Assembly (NCBI RefSeq): GCF_016908875.1
Contig: NZ_JAFBES010000001.1
Coordinates: 372,001 to 436,000, forward strand
Origin: Bacillus ectoiniformans
Lineage (GTDB): Bacteria; Bacillota; Bacilli; Bacillales; Domibacillaceae
Direction: 5' to 3'
DNA: 64,000 nucleotides
The notes below the pieces were generated by a model that ran no database searches, was not told the DNA's origin, and saw nothing but the letters and a program-made list of their open reading frames with translations. The translations under genes and the position numbers were made by a program. Shown piece by piece: positions 62,343 through 64,000 of the stretch; the first letter of the stretch is position 1, and each line of letters begins with the position of its first letter.

Positions 62343-62379
62343 GAAATAGGAGCCTGCGGTTGGCAAGCTCCTATTTCTG
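62343..62379 (-). terminator. terminator of the pseudouridine synthase gene
   Basis: AGAAATAGGAGC and GCTCCTATTTCT pair; the stem overlaps the stop codon and a TTTTATTC tail follows on the minus strand. Confidence 0.85.
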
Positions 62380-63267
62380 TTGATCTATTATGTCTTGCAT
62401 GTCTTGTGGAAGCGGCTGTGTAAACCTTAGATTCTCTCCCGTCATTGGATGAGAAAAAGCCAGTTCTCCGCAGTGAAGGGCTTGGCGTGAGAGCAGGTTT
62501 TTCGATCCTCCATATAAATCGTCTCCTAAGAGCGGATGACCCAAATAGGATAAATGGACTCTGATCTGATGGGTGCGACCCGTTTGAAGATTTAACTTCA
62601 CCTGAGCAAATTCAGGGTACTGGTCGATCACTTGAAATCGAGTCGACGCGTACTGCCCATCTTCTCTTACTTCCCGTTCTATGATGCTTGATTCTTTTCT
62701 TCCGATCGGCTGTTCAATCAATCCAGTTTGCTCAGTAAAGATTCCCATAGCCAAAGCTTGATATGTACGGGAGATGTGATGCTGCTTCTGCATTTCTGAT
62801 AATAAATGATGGACATGCCGATGTTTAGCTACAAGCACAAGTCCAGATGTATCACGATCCAGCCTTGTCACAATATGAGTCGTCGCCCGGATACCCTTTT
62901 GCTCATAATAACCGATTAACCCATTCGCAAGACTGCCCGAAGGATGTTCTCTAGAAGGAATCGTATTCATGCCTGCTGGCTTTTCGATTACTAAAAGATA
63001 GTCATCTTCATATAGGACAGCAAGCGGAATCTGTTCACCGATCAATCCACAAGCTGGTTTTTCATACGGGAATGTCACATGAATCCTGTCTCCGGCGTGC
63101 AATTTATAACGCACCGTTTCTTCGCTCCCATTCACCGCAATAAGCCCGCCATTAAATTTAATATCAGTTAGCGCTCGCTTGGAAATTTGTTTACGCTCTA
63201 AAAACTCACGGAGCAGCATGCCAGCATCCGCTTCCTCAGTGATCCAGCTTAATTGAAACCTTGTCAC
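62371..63267 (-). CDS. RluA/RluD-family pseudouridine synthase (YjbO-like)
   Basis: 298 residues. N-terminal S4-like RNA-binding region (about 15-75), then the RluA core with catalytic Asp in HIVTRLDRDTSGLVLVAK, LQTGRTHQIRVHLSYLGHPL and LGDDLYGG. It makes pseudouridine in rRNA or tRNA. It lies 17 bases after the NAD kinase gene, as yjbO does in B. subtilis; exact target base unknown. Confidence 0.93.
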   Translation of the reverse strand: MTRFQLSWITEEADAGMLLREFLERKQISKRALTDIKFNGGLIAVNGSEETVRYKLHAGDRIHVTFPYEKPACGLIGEQIPLAVLYEDDYLLVIEKPAGMNTIPSREHPSGSLANGLIGYYEQKGIRATTHIVTRLDRDTSGLVLVAKHRHVHHLLSEMQKQHHISRTYQALAMGIFTEQTGLIEQPIGRKESSIIEREVREDGQYASTRFQVIDQYPEFAQVKLNLQTGRTHQIRVHLSYLGHPLLGDDLYGGSKNLLSRQALHCGELAFSHPMTGENLRFTQPLPQDMQDIIDQQK

Positions 63268-63284
63268 TCAACACGACTCCTTTA

Positions 63285-64000
63285 TTAATTGCTTACGAAT
63301 GAATCGTGGACGCGTTTCCAAAATGGGAATGGGCGGAAACGGGCAAAGCGGATCTTCTCACTTGCTACACGATATTGAATAGACTTTACATCTTTATGAA
63401 GAAGAGTTAAATGATCAATGGTGACAAGGAAGTCTGGCCGATTAACAGGCTTCAGCATACATGTATGGTGAGCTGGCAAGATAAGCGGTGAACCGACTGT
63501 ACGGAACACACGGTTATTAATTGAAGCCATTTCCGCCAGCTGCAAAGCTCGGATCGAAGGATGCAAAATGGCTCCTCCAAGCGCTTTATTATAGGCGGTG
63601 CTTCCAGATGGAGTAGATACACAAAGCCCGTCGCCGCGAAAACGCTCAAAGTGATCTCCGCGTATTTCCACATCCATAACCAGCGTTCCTTCCACACTTT
63701 TTACAGTGGATTCATTTAAAGCTAAATATCTCGTTTCCTTGCCGCCATGCTGATATCGAATAATGGTTTCTAATAAAGGATACTCGATAATTTGATAAGG
63801 GGTTCTCGCAATGGCAATGACTAGCTTCTCAATTTCATCCGGCACCCAGTCGGCATAAAATCCAAGATGCCCTGTATGCACTCCGACAAACGCGGTCTTA
63901 TCAAGGCGTGAACTATAGCGATGAAACGCATAAAGCAGTGTTCCGTCTCCTCCGACTGAAATAACAATATCCGGCTGATTTTCATCATAGGTTAATTTAA
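63285..64000 (-). CDS. nadK: NAD kinase, partial (5' end outside window)
   Basis: The last 238 residues are visible, entering as [20 protein letters not shown]. The GGDGT motif, [23 protein letters not shown] (NE/D motif) and the Gly-rich [20 protein letters not shown] identify an ATP-dependent NAD kinase of the Bacillus PpnKA type. It makes NADP+. Only the first 30 or so residues are missing. Confidence 0.95.
   Translation of the reverse strand, partial: KLTYDENQPDIVISVGGDGTLLYAFHRYSSRLDKTAFVGVHTGHLGFYADWVPDEIEKLVIAIARTPYQIIEYPLLETIIRYQHGGKETRYLALNESTVKSVEGTLVMDVEIRGDHFERFRGDGLCVSTPSGSTAYNKALGGAILHPSIRALQLAEMASINNRVFRTVGSPLILPAHHTCMLKPVNRPDFLVTIDHLTLLHKDVKSIQYRVASEKIRFARFRPFPFWKRVHDSFVSN

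Larger units (their letters stand above)
61892..62370. other. intergenic region with terminator and repeats
   Basis: No gene in about 480 bases. It holds the prpE terminator, the 21-bp repeat block, two copies of ATAGAGCTGT (near 62026 and 62179), and a degenerate GGCGATTCACTATCACG unit near 62295. Confidence 0.6.

Overview
The window comes from a Gram-positive, endospore-forming member of the Bacillaceae. The evidence is strong AGGAGG-type ribosome binding sites, spore genes (cotO, a CotY/CotZ protein, spoVIF, spoVAC, spoVAE, yjcA, yjcZ), a FapR box in front of fabI, PerR-like boxes in front of katG, and a right-hand part (about 52-64 kb) that follows the yjbN-yjcH region of Bacillus subtilis (nadK, rluA-type synthase, prpE, fabI, cotO, cotY/Z, yjcA, spoVIF, yjcF/G/H). 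I cannot name the species.

1-8.8 kb: a leftward [NiFe]-hydrogenase operon, hypA-hypB-hypF-hypC-hypD-hypE, then a cytochrome b5-domain protein, the small subunit, the large subunit and a maturation protease cut by the window edge. The enzyme has no Tat signal and its small subunit carries Asn where the second Cys of the proximal-cluster motif is expected. 9-12.2 kb: a rightward redox group (ccdA, response regulator, histidine kinase, TlpA/ResA-like thioredoxin). 12.2-17.4 kb: a reactive-sulfur regulon (TauE exporter, two DsrE-like proteins, glutaredoxin, two rhodaneses, a CstR-type persulfide sensor, CoA-disulfide reductase-rhodanese) with five matching 16-bp operators. 17.5-23.9 kb: an ABC importer operon with an alkaline-phosphatase-family enzyme, a PHP phosphoesterase and a DeoR regulator, probably for an organic phosphate compound. 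24-31 kb: small regulators, a decayed gene, two secreted low-complexity proteins, an M20-type peptidase and a TPR regulator.

31-48 kb is the accessory heart of the window. Two paralogous LXG (type VII secretion) toxin loci lie in the same orientation. The first is complete: two small YwqH/YwqI-like partners, an LXG-TNT toxin and a putative immunity protein. The second has lost its partner genes by an internal deletion and carries a WHH-type nuclease end with a SUKH immunity protein. It is followed by a row of orphan or broken toxin tails and immunity genes (HNH nuclease tail, frameshifted AHH nuclease tail, ankyrin protein, Imm22-like protein). Ordinary genes (sstT, an ion-channel-like protein, katG with PerR-like boxes, a VOC protein) sit between the two loci.

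48-64 kb: tRNA-Val(GAC), an AarF/UbiB-like kinase, a two-gene ABC system with a divergent WYL mini-protein, a PgpA-like protein, yjcH-yjcG-yjcF, the spore genes, fabI, prpE, a 21-bp-period intergenic repeat shared with the 24.7 kb region, an RluA-family synthase, and NAD kinase truncated by the right edge. Start sites were chosen by ribosome binding site; several are shorter than the longest open frame.
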